From: Pyruvatibacter sp. HU-CL02332 | GTDB taxonomy: Bacteria; Pseudomonadota; Alphaproteobacteria; CGMCC-115125 | DNA: 64,000 nt | Direction of reading: 5' to 3' | NCBI RefSeq assembly: GCF_040362765.1 | Contig: NZ_BAABWK010000001.1 | Span: 434,001-498,000 of the forward strand | Shown here: positions 8,123 through 16,933 of the stretch, in pieces | Position numbering within the stretch: position 1 is the stretch's first letter | Layout: every line of letters starts with the position of its first letter | Notes under the pieces: generated by a model | Database searches by the model: none | What the model saw: only the letters and a program-made list of their open reading frames with translations | What the model was told of the DNA's origin: nothing | Program-made: the position numbers and the translations under genes

Positions 8123-9607
8123 ATGGCTGACACCCTCGCCGCCGCCCTTCCCGGCCTGACGCTGGATCGCACAAGCGACGTGCCGCTGCACGCACAGCTG
8201 GCGCAGGCCCTGCGGACTGCGATCCTCACCGGACAGGCCTCCCCCGGCACAAGACTGCCCGCAACCCGCAATTTGGCAGCAGAACTCGGCCTTGGCCGCA
8301 ACACCGTTGCCGATGCGTACGACCAGTTGACAGCCGAGGGGTATCTTGAAGCCCGCGTTGGCTCCGGCACCCGCGTGGCATCCATTGCCCCGGACGCCTT
8401 TCTGGCAACCGGTGCCTCATCAGATGAAGCAGACACAGCACCACCGCCGCCGCTCTCCCGGCGCGGCGATGCTCTTGCGGCTGCCATTCGTCCTGTCCCG
8501 CCACCGCCGGGCCGGTTCGGCTATGCCTTTCAGCCCGGCATCCCCGCTTTTGACGCTTTCCCCTATGCAAGCTGGACACGGCTGGCCGCCCGCGCCGCCA
8601 AAAACATGAAGGCCGTGGGCGATTACTCCCACCCCGAAGGTCAACCGGAGTTGCGCGCTGCCATTGCCGCGCATGTGAAGCTGGCCCGCGGCGTGGTGTG
8701 CGAGCCGGATCAGATCATCATTACGGCGGGCGCACAGGCGGGCCTCGACCTGGCCGCACGGCTGTTGGTCGACCCCGGTGACAATGCGTGGATTGAAGAC
8801 CCGGGCTATGCCGGCGCCCGCGGTGCCCTGATCGGTGCCGGGGCAACACTGGTGCCTGTGCCCGTCGATGAAGAAGGCATGGATATTGCCGCCGCCCGCA
8901 AGCTGCGCAAGCGGCCCCGACTGATTTACGTCACGCCCTCACACCAGTTCCCGCTCGGCGTCACCATGTCCCTGCCACGTCGGCTGGACCTTCTGGATCT
9001 GGCAGATGACGCAGATGCCTGGGTCATCGAGGACGATTACGACAGCGAGTACCGCTATCAGGGCCGTCCGCTATCATCTCTGCAGGGTCTCGATGGCGGC
9101 AGGCGCGTGCTCTATGTGGGCACCTTCTCCAAGACCTTCTTCCCCAGCCTGCGCATTGGCTATCTGATTGTCCCCGCAGCTCATGCTCAAGCATTCCGCA
9201 ATGCCATTCGCAATACCGGACACTCTGCCCCGGGTCTGCCGCAGCTGGCACTTGCTGCATTTCTGGAAGGCGGACACTACGAGGCCCACGCGCGGCGGAT
9301 GCGCAAACTCTATGATTCCCGCAGGCTGGCCGTGCTTGCCGCTCTTGAGGAGTTGGCACCAAGAACCCTGACGCCGCAAGTGCGAGAAGCAGGCATGCAG
9401 ATGCCCGCTCTGCTGCGTTCCAACCGCAACGATCAGGCCATTGCAGCAGACCTGGCAAAAGACGGAATCGCAGCAGGTTCCCTGAGCCGCTACACGCTGG
9501 ACGACAAGAACCTGCGTCAGGGATTGCTGCTGGGCTTTGCCGCCGTGGAAGAGCGGCATATCAGCCCTGCAATGCATCAACTTGTGAGCCACCTCAACGG
9601 TTCATAG
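8123..9607 (+). CDS. MocR/PdxR-type GntR regulator with aminotransferase domain
   Basis: Transcription regulator that senses a PLP-bound amine or PLP itself. 494 residues from the ATG at 8123, chosen because AGGAGAGA lies immediately upstream. The N-terminal GntR winged helix spans about residues 12-85 (PLHAQLAQALRTAILTG, GTRLPATRNLAAELGLGRNT). It is followed by a linker and a fold-type I aminotransferase domain, about residues 115-490, with the DDYDSEYRYQGRPLSSLQ and PLP-lysine GTFSKTFFPSLRIGY motifs. It is divergent from a PNPOx-like flavoprotein, its most likely target. Whether it acts as PdxR on vitamin B6 genes cannot be decided from this window. Confidence 0.92.
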   Translation: MADTLAAALPGLTLDRTSDVPLHAQLAQALRTAILTGQASPGTRLPATRNLAAELGLGRNTVADAYDQLTAEGYLEARVGSGTRVASIAPDAFLATGASSDEADTAPPPPLSRRGDALAAAIRPVPPPPGRFGYAFQPGIPAFDAFPYASWTRLAARAAKNMKAVGDYSHPEGQPELRAAIAAHVKLARGVVCEPDQIIITAGAQAGLDLAARLLVDPGDNAWIEDPGYAGARGALIGAGATLVPVPVDEEGMDIAAARKLRKRPRLIYVTPSHQFPLGVTMSLPRRLDLLDLADDADAWVIEDDYDSEYRYQGRPLSSLQGLDGGRRVLYVGTFSKTFFPSLRIGYLIVPAAHAQAFRNAIRNTGHSAPGLPQLALAAFLEGGHYEAHARRMRKLYDSRRLAVLAALEELAPRTLTPQVREAGMQMPALLRSNRNDQAIAADLAKDGIAAGSLSRYTLDDKNLRQGLLLGFAAVEERHISPAMHQLVSHLNGS

Positions 9608-9643
9608 CCTGCGCGCTCCTGTTTCGCGGAGGGAGGCTCGGCC

Positions 9644-10252
9644 ATGACGTATCGGCTCTATCACATGCAATCGTCCGGCAATTGCTGGAAACCTCGCGTA
9701 GCCCTGCATCAGCTCGGCCATGCGTTTGAGCTGATCGACATCGACATCATGACCGGCCAGTCCCGCACCGACGACTACATGGCCATGAACCCCAATGGCA
9801 GGGTGCCTTTGTTGCAGCTGCCTGATGGACGCTACCTCGCTGAGTCCAATGCCATGCTGGCCTATCTCGCCGAAGGCACGGACCTCATGCCGTCAGACCG
9901 CTATGACCGCGGCGTGATGTTTCAATGGATGTTCTTCGAGCAATACAGCCACGAGCCTTACATTGCCGTGGCACGCTACTGGCGGCACCTGGAAGGCAAG
10001 GAACCGCCCGAAGCCGTGCCCGGCCAGATTGAAGAACGCGGTTATGCAGCCCTTGGGGTGATGGAACAACGCCTTGGTGAAGCACCCTATTTTGCAGGCG
10101 ACACCTACTCCATCGCCGACATAGCACTTTATGCCTACACCCATGTGGCCCATGAGGGTGGCTTCTCTCTTGAGGCATATCCCAACATCCGCGCGTGGCT
10201 TGAGCGCGTCGCAGCCACACCGCGCTTCGTCGGCATGGACTGGCGGCCCTGA
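9644..10252 (+). CDS. Glutathione S-transferase family protein
   Basis: 202 residues, cytosolic. The N-terminal thioredoxin-like domain (residues 1-80) has SSGNCWKPRVALHQLG at the glutathione site, the cis-Pro segment NPNGRVPLLQLPDG and the glutathione-binding LAESNAMLAYLA. The all-helical C-terminal domain carries YFAGDTYSIADIALYAYTHV, the conserved N-capping box. A strong GGAGGGAGG precedes the start. It lies on the same strand 36 bases after the MocR gene and may be transcribed with it. The substrate is not predictable. Confidence 0.9.
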   Translation: MTYRLYHMQSSGNCWKPRVALHQLGHAFELIDIDIMTGQSRTDDYMAMNPNGRVPLLQLPDGRYLAESNAMLAYLAEGTDLMPSDRYDRGVMFQWMFFEQYSHEPYIAVARYWRHLEGKEPPEAVPGQIEERGYAALGVMEQRLGEAPYFAGDTYSIADIALYAYTHVAHEGGFSLEAYPNIRAWLERVAATPRFVGMDWRP

Positions 10253-10428
10253 CGTAGCCCGCGCAAACCATCGCGACTCGGCTCGCCACAAACTTGCCCC
10301 AAAATTCCCTCGGGGCCGCCCCATTGGCCGCGCGATGTCGCCCCATTGCGAGCGCTAACTCTCCATCACGCGGATGTGACCTGCCAGCAGGTGCCCTGAC
10401 ATCCGCAGTCGATGGAGGGGAACACCAG

Positions 10429-12765
10429 ATGACGACACTCGCCGGACCACAAAGGGTCGCGCAATATCACGAGGGAGTAAGCCACGCATTGCGGGCGCTC
10501 CTCATCATTACAAGCTTCATTCTTGCCGCCGTCGCGCTGTCCGGCGGCTTCTCCATGACTGCCTATGCGCAAACAGCATCCGCAGCTCCGGCGACCGCCA
10601 AACTTGCAACGGCCAAACTCGCAACAGTCCGTCCCGGTGACATGAATTCCGGCGCGCTACTGTTTGAGACACAGACCCCCGGCGAATATGTGCAGGCGCC
10701 ACTTGTGGCCACGGACGTCACACTTGATGTCACCGGCATCATCGCGCGCGGCACTGTCACCCAGCGTTTCCTCAATCCAAGCGATGGCTGGGTCGAAGGT
10801 GTGTATGTCTTCCCTCTGCCGGACGATGCCGCCGTGGACAGCCTGCGCATGCAGATCGGTGACCGCTTCATTGAAGGTCAGGTGAAAGAGAAGCAGGAAG
10901 CCCGCGAAATCTACGAAGAAGCCAAGGAACAGGGCTTCAAGGCGTCCCTCGTTGAGCAGGAACGCCCCAACATCTTTACAAACTCCGTCGCCAATATCGG
11001 CCCGGGCGAAATGATCGTCGTGCAGATTGCCTATCAGCAGACGGTGACCGTGGATGCGGGCGACTACTCGATCCGCTTCCCTATGGTTGTCGCGCCGCGC
11101 TACATGCCTGCGCCGACGGTCCACATGGTTGATTTCCAGACCGGCCCCAATGGCGAGACGACGGGCTTTGCCGCCATCTCCGATCCGGTTCCTGATCGCG
11201 AGCGCATTTCACCGCCGGTCCTGAATCCTAAGACCGAAGGCAAGACCAACCCGGTGACCCTGACCGTCAATCTGGACGCAGGCTTTGAGCTTGGTGACGT
11301 GACAAGCCACCACCATGCAGTGAAGCTCGATCAGGACGACATGAAAGCGACGCTGACACTGGACGCCCCCAAGGGTCAGGTGCCCGCCGACAAGGACTTT
11401 GAACTGACATGGACGGCGCAGGACGGCACAGGTCCCAATGCGGCCCTGTTCATTGAGACCACAACAGACGAAGACGGCAAGGAAACGCCCTACCTGCTGA
11501 TGATGCTGACACCGCCCACCGGTGCATCACTGCCGGATGCAGGCCCCCGCGAAGTGGTGTTCGTCATCGACAATTCCGGCTCCATGTCCGGCCCGTCCAT
11601 GGACCAGGCCAAGGCAAGCCTGCTGCTGGCCCTGGACCGTCTCGACACGGACGACACTTTCAATGTCATCCGCTTCGACCATGAGTTTGATCAGGTCTTC
11701 CCCGCTGCCGTGCGCGCAGACAAGGAGAACCTCGACATTGCCCGCGCCTTCGTCAGCAATCTGTCCGCAGATGGCGGCACAGAAATGCTGGCACCGCTGC
11801 AGGCCTCTCTTCAGGACGCCAACCCGACCGACACCAACCGTCTGCGTCAGGTCATCTTCCTCACCGACGGCGCCATCGGCAACGAAGTCGAGCTGTTTGA
11901 AACAATCTCACAGGGCCTTGGCCGCTCGCGCCTCTTCACTGTGGGCATTGGCTCTGCGCCCAACTCATTCTTCATGACGCGGGCTGCTGAAGTCGGTCGT
12001 GGCGCTTTCACCCATATCGGCTCAGCCGACCAGATCGTGCCGCGCATGGCTCAATTGTTTGAAAAGCTGGAGACACCAGTCATCACCGGTCTTGAGATGG
12101 ACTGGCCGGCGCGGGTGCTCAACGAAGTGTGGCCCAACCCGCTGCCCGATCTCTACAAGGGCGAACCCATTGTGCTGACCGCACGGCTGGCCCGCGCGCC
12201 CAAACCCGGCGAGTTGCTGGAAGTCGGTGGCAGCTTTGCCGGAGACCCCTGGCTTGTGCAGTTGCCGCTTGCCAAGGCGCAGGACGGCGACGGCATTGCC
12301 AAGCTGTGGGCCCGCCGCAAGATCGCGTCACTTGAAGGCTTCCGCTATTCCGGTGGCGACTGGGAAAAGATCGACCGGGACATTCTCGCTGTCGCGCTCG
12401 ACCACCATCTCGTCAGCCGCCTCACCAGCCTTGTCGCCGTGGATGTCACACCCTCGCGGCCGGACGATGAAAATCTCGGCACGGCGCAGATGCCGGTGAA
12501 CCTGCCCGATGGCTGGGACTTTGAAAAAGTCTTTGGTGGAGGCCCCTCACCAATGCCGACAAGCGCATCCATTGCACCTGATCCTGCATGGCAGGTGTTG
12601 AAAGTGGCCGCGGCACCTCCCGCTCCGGTAGCCGGTGCCAGGAGCGTGCCCTTGCCGCAGGGCTCAACCCCGGCACCCCTGCTGATGCTCATGGGCCTGA
12701 TCGGTCTTGCCCTCGGCTTTGCCCTCCTCGCGCTTTACCGGCGCGAGGACAAGTCGGCGGCGTAG
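10429..12765 (+). CDS. Marine proteobacterial sortase target protein (VIT + VWA domains)
   Basis: Exported surface protein, the dedicated substrate of the adjacent sortase. 778 residues from the ATG at 10429 (GGAGGGG nine bases upstream; an upstream in-frame start lacks this). A signal anchor (residues 23-47) ends near AYAQ. A VIT domain follows, about residues 90-205 (ARGTVTQRFLNPSDGWVEGV, FPLPDDAAVDSLRM), then a VWA domain, about 375-545, with the MIDAS motif VFVIDNSGSMSG and FLTDGAIGNE. The C-terminus is a sorting signal: LPQGST at 742-747, a hydrophobic helix, then YRREDK. The same architecture defines the known family, typically the only sortase substrate in its genome. Ligand and cell-envelope attachment point are unknown. 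Confidence 0.93.
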   Translation: MTTLAGPQRVAQYHEGVSHALRALLIITSFILAAVALSGGFSMTAYAQTASAAPATAKLATAKLATVRPGDMNSGALLFETQTPGEYVQAPLVATDVTLDVTGIIARGTVTQRFLNPSDGWVEGVYVFPLPDDAAVDSLRMQIGDRFIEGQVKEKQEAREIYEEAKEQGFKASLVEQERPNIFTNSVANIGPGEMIVVQIAYQQTVTVDAGDYSIRFPMVVAPRYMPAPTVHMVDFQTGPNGETTGFAAISDPVPDRERISPPVLNPKTEGKTNPVTLTVNLDAGFELGDVTSHHHAVKLDQDDMKATLTLDAPKGQVPADKDFELTWTAQDGTGPNAALFIETTTDEDGKETPYLLMMLTPPTGASLPDAGPREVVFVIDNSGSMSGPSMDQAKASLLLALDRLDTDDTFNVIRFDHEFDQVFPAAVRADKENLDIARAFVSNLSADGGTEMLAPLQASLQDANPTDTNRLRQVIFLTDGAIGNEVELFETISQGLGRSRLFTVGIGSAPNSFFMTRAAEVGRGAFTHIGSADQIVPRMAQLFEKLETPVITGLEMDWPARVLNEVWPNPLPDLYKGEPIVLTARLARAPKPGELLEVGGSFAGDPWLVQLPLAKAQDGDGIAKLWARRKIASLEGFRYSGGDWEKIDRDILAVALDHHLVSRLTSLVAVDVTPSRPDDENLGTAQMPVNLPDGWDFEKVFGGGPSPMPTSASIAPDPAWQVLKVAAAPPAPVAGARSVPLPQGSTPAPLLMLMGLIGLALGFALLALYRREDKSAA

Positions 12766-12772
12766 CGGAAAC

Positions 12773-13438
12773 ATGGGCATGGGGCTGACACGCAAACACA
12801 TGATCGGACTGGCAGCAGGCGCTCTGCTGCTGAGCAGCGGCGCCGCGCTTGCCGCCAGTCTTTACATCGACTCCAAGGCACTGGTGGGTCAGGTCCTGCT
12901 GGAGCGTGCATTCGCACAGACCCTTGAAACAGGCCAGCCGACAAAGCCGTGGGACTGGGCCGACACCTGGCCTGTCGCCCGTGTCTCAGCCCCCGCCCAC
13001 AATCAAAGCGCCATCGTGCTGGCCGGGGCGAGCGGCGAAGCCATGGCCTGGGGGCCCGGGCACATGGCAGGCACACCAAAGCCCGGCGACAATGGCATTT
13101 CCATCATCGCAGCCCACCGCGACACCCATTTTGCGTTTCTGGAACATGTGGCACCCGGTGACGACATCTCCGTCACCAATGCCGACGGATCACGCCACGC
13201 CTTTCGCGTCACCGGCACCAAGATCGTGCGCTGGGACCAGTCAGGCATAGACCCGGTTGCCCCCGGCAAGAAGCTGGCGCTGGTCACCTGCTACCCGTTC
13301 AACGCGCGCACCCAAGGTCCGCTGCGCTACGTGGTGATGACGGAAAAGATTGAAGAACAGACCGACCAACAAAGCGGGGGCCCTGCGGTACACGCGGCCC
13401 TCGACAGGCTTTCGCCGGAGGTGGAAATGGTGCGCTGA
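12773..13438 (+). CDS. Class GN sortase
   Basis: Membrane-anchored transpeptidase of the sortase superfamily found in Gram-negative bacteria. 221 residues from the ATG at 12773, eight bases after the target protein stop, so the two form an operon. An N-terminal membrane anchor spans about residues 10-30. Catalytic residues are visible: H115 in AAHRDTHF, C173 in LALVTCYPF and R185 in GPLRYVV. It is expected to cleave the LPQGST signal of the preceding protein. The acceptor in a Gram-negative envelope is not established. The C-terminal tail after the beta barrel (about residues 193-221) is hydrophilic. Confidence 0.93.
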   Translation: MGMGLTRKHMIGLAAGALLLSSGAALAASLYIDSKALVGQVLLERAFAQTLETGQPTKPWDWADTWPVARVSAPAHNQSAIVLAGASGEAMAWGPGHMAGTPKPGDNGISIIAAHRDTHFAFLEHVAPGDDISVTNADGSRHAFRVTGTKIVRWDQSGIDPVAPGKKLALVTCYPFNARTQGPLRYVVMTEKIEEQTDQQSGGPAVHAALDRLSPEVEMVR

Positions 13439-13557
13439 GGACATAACCGGTTGGCCCGCCCGATCCTTTCCCGGATCCCCTTCGCAAGGTGACGGCAAAC
13501 CATCTCCGGGACCCGCCCTCAGATCAACGCACTGCGTCTTTCACCAAAAGCGAAAGC

Positions 13558-13588
13558 CCGGCGGCGACCCCCAACAGGTCGCCGCCGG
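13558..13588. terminator. Strong GC hairpin between convergent sortase and GST genes
   Basis: A perfect 12-bp stem around a 7-base loop; the core is GGCGGCGACC at 13560-13569 and GGTCGCCGCC at 13577-13586. There is no clear T-run on the + side, so it may be a weak or bidirectional terminator. It lies between convergent genes ending at 13438 and 13615. Confidence 0.55.
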
Positions 13589-13614
13589 TGCCCATTCCCG
13601 GACTTTATAGAAAG

Positions 13615-14283
13615 CTATTCCGCTGCCTGCGTCGTGCTGCCCGGCACACCATCCGGCACAGTTGCCTTGTAGCTCTCAAGCGCTGTGACGGCCTCCCACC
13701 ATCGATACAGATTCTGACAACCGTCAAAAGCCTCCATACCGTCAGGCATCTGGCCCACATAGGTCAGCACCGGTGCATAGAGAAGATCAGCGATCGACAG
13801 ATCGTCGCCGGCCAGCCATGTGCGGCCTTCAAGCTCCTTGTCCATGATCAGCATGGCTTCACGAATCTTGGGCTTGGCCTCGTTGATCTTCGCCATGTCC
13901 GGCTGACCATTGGGACCGGACGGGAAGACATATTGCTGCGCAAAGTTGCGGATCGCCTGCGGGATCACATAGTCGAGCCCCGCTGAAATCCATTGCTCCA
14001 TGCGCGCACGTTCCAGCACATCGCCGGGCTGCAGGGCCTTGCCCTCATAGGCCTCGTCGATATAGCGGCAGATCGCCATGCTTTCCCACAGCGTCACCTT
14101 GCCGTCGGTGAACACCGGGATCTTGCCGAATGGATGCAGCTTGCGATGGTCTGGTGAGCCCAACGCGCCCACCGTTCCATCACCGACCTGGCCAAGTTCA
14201 TAGTCCAGACCCTTTTCATGTGCAGCCATACGAACCGTCCGGACAAAGGACGACGCGGCGGCTCCATATATGATGATCGTCAT
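13615..14283 (-). CDS. Glutathione S-transferase family protein
   Basis: 222 residues with GCAGGAG seven bases before the ATG. The N-terminal thioredoxin-like domain carries GAAASSFVRTVRMAAHEKGL at the glutathione site, HPFGKIPVFTDG with the cis-Pro, and LWESMAICRYID for gamma-Glu binding. The helical domain contains WLAGDDLSIADLLYAPVLTY. It is distinct from the transferase at 9.6 kb and shows no operon partner: the SRPBCC gene upstream is on the same strand but 156 bases away. Function beyond glutathione binding is unknown. Confidence 0.9.
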   Translation of the reverse strand: MTIIIYGAAASSFVRTVRMAAHEKGLDYELGQVGDGTVGALGSPDHRKLHPFGKIPVFTDGKVTLWESMAICRYIDEAYEGKALQPGDVLERARMEQWISAGLDYVIPQAIRNFAQQYVFPSGPNGQPDMAKINEAKPKIREAMLIMDKELEGRTWLAGDDLSIADLLYAPVLTYVGQMPDGMEAFDGCQNLYRWWEAVTALESYKATVPDGVPGSTTQAAE

Positions 14284-14439
14284 ATTATAACTCCTGCTTC
14301 TACTGTTTGGTGCGTCCGGCTTTGCATGCGCCGGGACACACCTCTCCCGTTAGCAGCCGGGCACCCCGACCGCTCCGCCACCGGTTTGACCAAAGATCAA
14401 CCGGCGATCAGCTCTTGAATGTTCGTCCTACGATGCAGC

Positions 14440-14916
14440 TCAGGCAGCCAGCAGGTCTGCCAGATGCTGCATGCTGTGGGCCCAGCCACCATTGAAGCCA
14501 TCGCGCAGCTCCAGATTGGCAAAGCCCGTGTGCAACAGATGAAGGCGCGTGCCCCCGCCTTGCTCCGTCAAAGTCAGTGTCAGCACCGTTGAGCGGCTCG
14601 AGCCATCCTCAAAGGTGCGGGTGAACTCAATGACCAGTTTTTCGGGCGGCGACAGGACAGTGATCCTGCCGCGCATGGAAAAGTCTTCACCGTTCTCGCC
14701 CCGCATATGGACGATGTAGCGACCCCCGACCTTTGCATCGACCTCAGCACCATCCACCATGTTGACCGCAGGGCCCCACCACTGAGCCACCTGCTCAGGG
14801 ATCGTCAGCGCTTCAAAGACACGCGCGCGCGGCGCATCAAGGTCACGATGCATGTCGATCTTGAGAATTTCGTCAAGGTCTTCGCGGTCGGCAGATGCCA
14901 TATCAACCTGTGCCAT
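14440..14916 (-). CDS. SRPBCC (AHSA1-like) domain protein
   Basis: 158 residues forming a single START/Bet v1-like ligand-binding fold. Visible landmarks are DAPRARVFEALTIPEQVAQW near the N-terminus, a central GRYIVHMRGENGEDFSMRGR and the C-terminal FNGGWAHSMQHLADLL, all usual for the AHSA1 subgroup. AGGAG lies just before the ATG. It starts 24 bases after the ArsR gene and is surely co-transcribed with it. ArsR-SRPBCC pairs are common in alphaproteobacteria, the second protein being thought to bind a hydrophobic ligand; no substrate is known. Confidence 0.9.
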   Translation of the reverse strand: MAQVDMASADREDLDEILKIDMHRDLDAPRARVFEALTIPEQVAQWWGPAVNMVDGAEVDAKVGGRYIVHMRGENGEDFSMRGRITVLSPPEKLVIEFTRTFEDGSSRSTVLTLTLTEQGGGTRLHLLHTGFANLELRDGFNGGWAHSMQHLADLLAA

Positions 14917-14940
14917 GGGAGTGCTCCTGAAAATCCGCTG

Positions 14941-15345
14941 CTATTTCTTTGAGGTCTTGGGACGCGTGCGGCCAGGCCGCGAGGATGTCCCGTTTGATGG
15001 TGATGTCTTGAGAAAGGCTTCCAGCGCATCCAGCTTCTCGTCCCAGAACCGCCGGTAGCGGTCCACCCAGTCCGAAGCGCGCTTGAGCGCTGCGGGATCA
15101 AGATGACAGATGCGCTGCTGCGCCTTTTTCTCGCGCCGGATCATGCCGGCATCTTCAAGCACCTTGAGATGCCGGGAGATGGCCGGTCCGGAGATGTCAA
15201 ACCCGTCACCCAACTCACCGGCGGGCGCAGGTCCGTCCGCCAGACGCTCGAGGATCGCCCGGCGCGTCGGGTCTGCCAGCGCCTGAAAGGCGGCAGAAAG
15301 CTGATCAGGACCCGATGGGTCAGAATGTGAGGCAGGCGGGGTCAT
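14941..15345 (-). CDS. ArsR family winged-helix repressor
   Basis: 134 residues. The winged helix covers about residues 15-95: FQALADPTRRAILERLADGP, then the recognition helix ISGPAISRHLKVLEDAGMI and the wing REKKAQQRICHLDP. No Cys cluster is seen, so it belongs to the metal-independent ArsR group paired with SRPBCC proteins. The tail is basic (Arg/Lys/Ser rich). A clear palindrome, 15361-15382, lies 15-37 bases upstream of its start, indicating autoregulation of the two-gene operon. Confidence 0.92.
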   Translation of the reverse strand: MTPPASHSDPSGPDQLSAAFQALADPTRRAILERLADGPAPAGELGDGFDISGPAISRHLKVLEDAGMIRREKKAQQRICHLDPAALKRASDWVDRYRRFWDEKLDALEAFLKTSPSNGTSSRPGRTRPKTSKK

Positions 15346-15360
15346 ATTTAGCCAATCCGT

Positions 15361-15382
15361 TATTTAACGTGATTGTTAAATA
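15361..15382. promoter_or_regulatory. ArsR operator palindrome
   Basis: Inverted repeat TATTTAAC-N6-GTTAAATA, perfect over 8 bases per arm, directly upstream of the arsR-type gene. The AT-rich arms contrast with the GC-rich surroundings. Repression by the ArsR product is inferred from position. Confidence 0.7.
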
Positions 15383-15431
15383 TACCCGTCCTGCAGGAGC
15401 GTCAAGCATCGGCAGCGCGAACACGCACGTG

Positions 15432-15452
15432 TCCTGACACCACGTGTCAGGA
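15432..15452. terminator. Perfect hairpin at the end of the five-gene operon
   Basis: A 9-bp perfect stem, TCCTGACAC at 15432-15440 and GTGTCAGGA at 15444-15452, with a 3-base loop. It lies 16 bases past the methyltransferase stop. There is no T-run, so termination is plausible but not certain. Confidence 0.45.
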
Positions 15453-15467
15453 AGTCGGGACCGTGCC

Positions 15468-16250
15468 CTACTTCACCGCCACAAAAAGATAGCGATTGAG
15501 CGAGAAGAAATACTGCCCGTTGGCGCCCATGGCCTTGAGGTCATCCGCCCAGGCCTGCGCCTCGTCTTCGGAGACACCATCGCGCCCGGACACAAATCCC
15601 TGAATGGCCCGCATGATGCCCCCCGAATAGCTGTGCGGGTTCCAGTCCGGATTGAACATGGGGATCAACTCGCGACGGGTGACGGTCATGCCCGCTTGAT
15701 GAAGGAGATGCGGCAGCTTGCGCGGCAGATGCGGGTCCACCAGATGCGCGTCCCAGACCTTGAGAACTTTCTCCATGCGCTCCCGGTTGGACGAATTCCA
15801 GACGATCGAGTCCCAGTCCGTATCCAGAATGACAATCCGGCCACCGGGCTTGAGCACCCTCTTCGCCTCATGCAACGCAGCGCCCATGTCAGAGACATAT
15901 TCATAGACCTGCGTCGACACGACCACGTCCACGCTCTCATTGGCCATGGGGATTTGTTCGGCCTCCCCATGCTCCACGGTTACCCACGGCATGTCCGCGC
16001 ACCGCTGGGCGGACATCTCCACCATGGGGCGTGACATGTCGATGCCGGTAACACTGCCGTCCTTGGTCACAGCCTTGCCCATGTCATGGACCAGCAGGCC
16101 GGGGCCGACACCGATGTCGAGCGCCGACATGCCGGGCCGCAACGCCATGGCGGCCATCACATGGGTCCGCTGCCCCACCACGTCCGGCGTCAGATACATC
16201 GCCTCAATGGCTTTCGCCGCGCGCTCGTCAAAATCGATCATATCGGACAT
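15468..16250 (-). CDS. Class I SAM-dependent methyltransferase
   Basis: 260 residues, soluble. SAM-binding motif I is ALDIGVGPG near residue 45, the acidic loop TGIDMSRPM near 70, motif II VDVVVSTQVYEYVSD near 110 and motif III LKPGGRIVILDTDWDS near 133; this is the UbiE/ArsM-like methyltransferase_11 pattern. The remainder (residues 150-260) probably caps the substrate site. It is the last gene of a compact operon running from 19142 leftward, 20 bases after the CMD gene. The substrate is not known; the ring-modifying neighbours suggest a cyclic or phenolic metabolite (inference). Confidence 0.88.
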   Translation of the reverse strand: MSDMIDFDERAAKAIEAMYLTPDVVGQRTHVMAAMALRPGMSALDIGVGPGLLVHDMGKAVTKDGSVTGIDMSRPMVEMSAQRCADMPWVTVEHGEAEQIPMANESVDVVVSTQVYEYVSDMGAALHEAKRVLKPGGRIVILDTDWDSIVWNSSNRERMEKVLKVWDAHLVDPHLPRKLPHLLHQAGMTVTRRELIPMFNPDWNPHSYSGGIMRAIQGFVSGRDGVSEDEAQAWADDLKAMGANGQYFFSLNRYLFVAVK

Positions 16251-16270
16251 GGGCGTTCCCTCGTTTGGAT

Positions 16271-16912
16271 CTAGTCTTCTTTGGCATCCACCATGGACAT
16301 CACATCATTGTCGCCACCGTCAGGTGCTGCAATCTCCACGATGCGGTCATCCACATCATCATATTCCAGACGCAGCGCCCGGCTCATGATGGCATGCATC
16401 ATGTAAGTGCAGGTAATGTAGGTGAACTCGAGAATTTCCTCGTCGGACAGATGTTTCTTGAGCGTGTCGATCACACCATCAGGCACCCGGCCCCGCTGCA
16501 GCACCAGACCGTCCGTATAGGCCAGCACCGCGCGCTCCACCTCTGAAAAGCAGTCTGCCACGCTCCAGTGCGGGATGGCCTCGATCTGCGCTTCCGTCAG
16601 GCCGACATCGCGGCTGGCCTTGCAGTGTTGTGAAAACACGAATTGCGAGCCGACCACATAGCCCGCCCGCGTCTGCCCCAGCTCGCGTAGCTTGGGATCA
16701 ATCACCCGCGCCTCGTCGCGATAGAACTTGAAGCCGTCGGTGGTGTGCGCAAAGGCATCCGGCACGATGTTGAAAACGGTCCACCAGTTGCCCGGCGTGC
16801 CCGTGGCTGTGCCCGGTTCCTTAAGGGGATCACGATCCCCGAACAGCAGATCGAAGATTGCATTGGCGTAAGGGTTTTCAGCCTCACGGCCCGCCTGTTT
16901 CAGTCTTGGCAT
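16271..16912 (-). CDS. Carboxymuconolactone decarboxylase (AhpD-like) family protein
   Basis: 213 residues, all-helical. The CMD core, about residues 75-125, reads LGQTRAGYVVGSQFVFSQHC followed by KASRDVGLTEAQI. A single Cys next to His replaces the CxxC of AhpD, so peroxidase-type chemistry is unlikely. Later segments (FSEVERAVLAYTDGL and SDEEILEFTYITCTYMMHA) match the larger, roughly 200-residue CMD proteins of alphaproteobacteria. AGGA precedes the ATG. It is the fourth gene of the five-gene operon, 21 bases after the SMP-30-like gene. Enzymatic role unknown. Confidence 0.85.
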   Translation of the reverse strand: MPRLKQAGREAENPYANAIFDLLFGDRDPLKEPGTATGTPGNWWTVFNIVPDAFAHTTDGFKFYRDEARVIDPKLRELGQTRAGYVVGSQFVFSQHCKASRDVGLTEAQIEAIPHWSVADCFSEVERAVLAYTDGLVLQRGRVPDGVIDTLKKHLSDEEILEFTYITCTYMMHAIMSRALRLEYDDVDDRIVEIAAPDGGDNDVMSMVDAKED

Positions 16913-16933
16913 GGGTGTGATCCTGTCAGAGTT

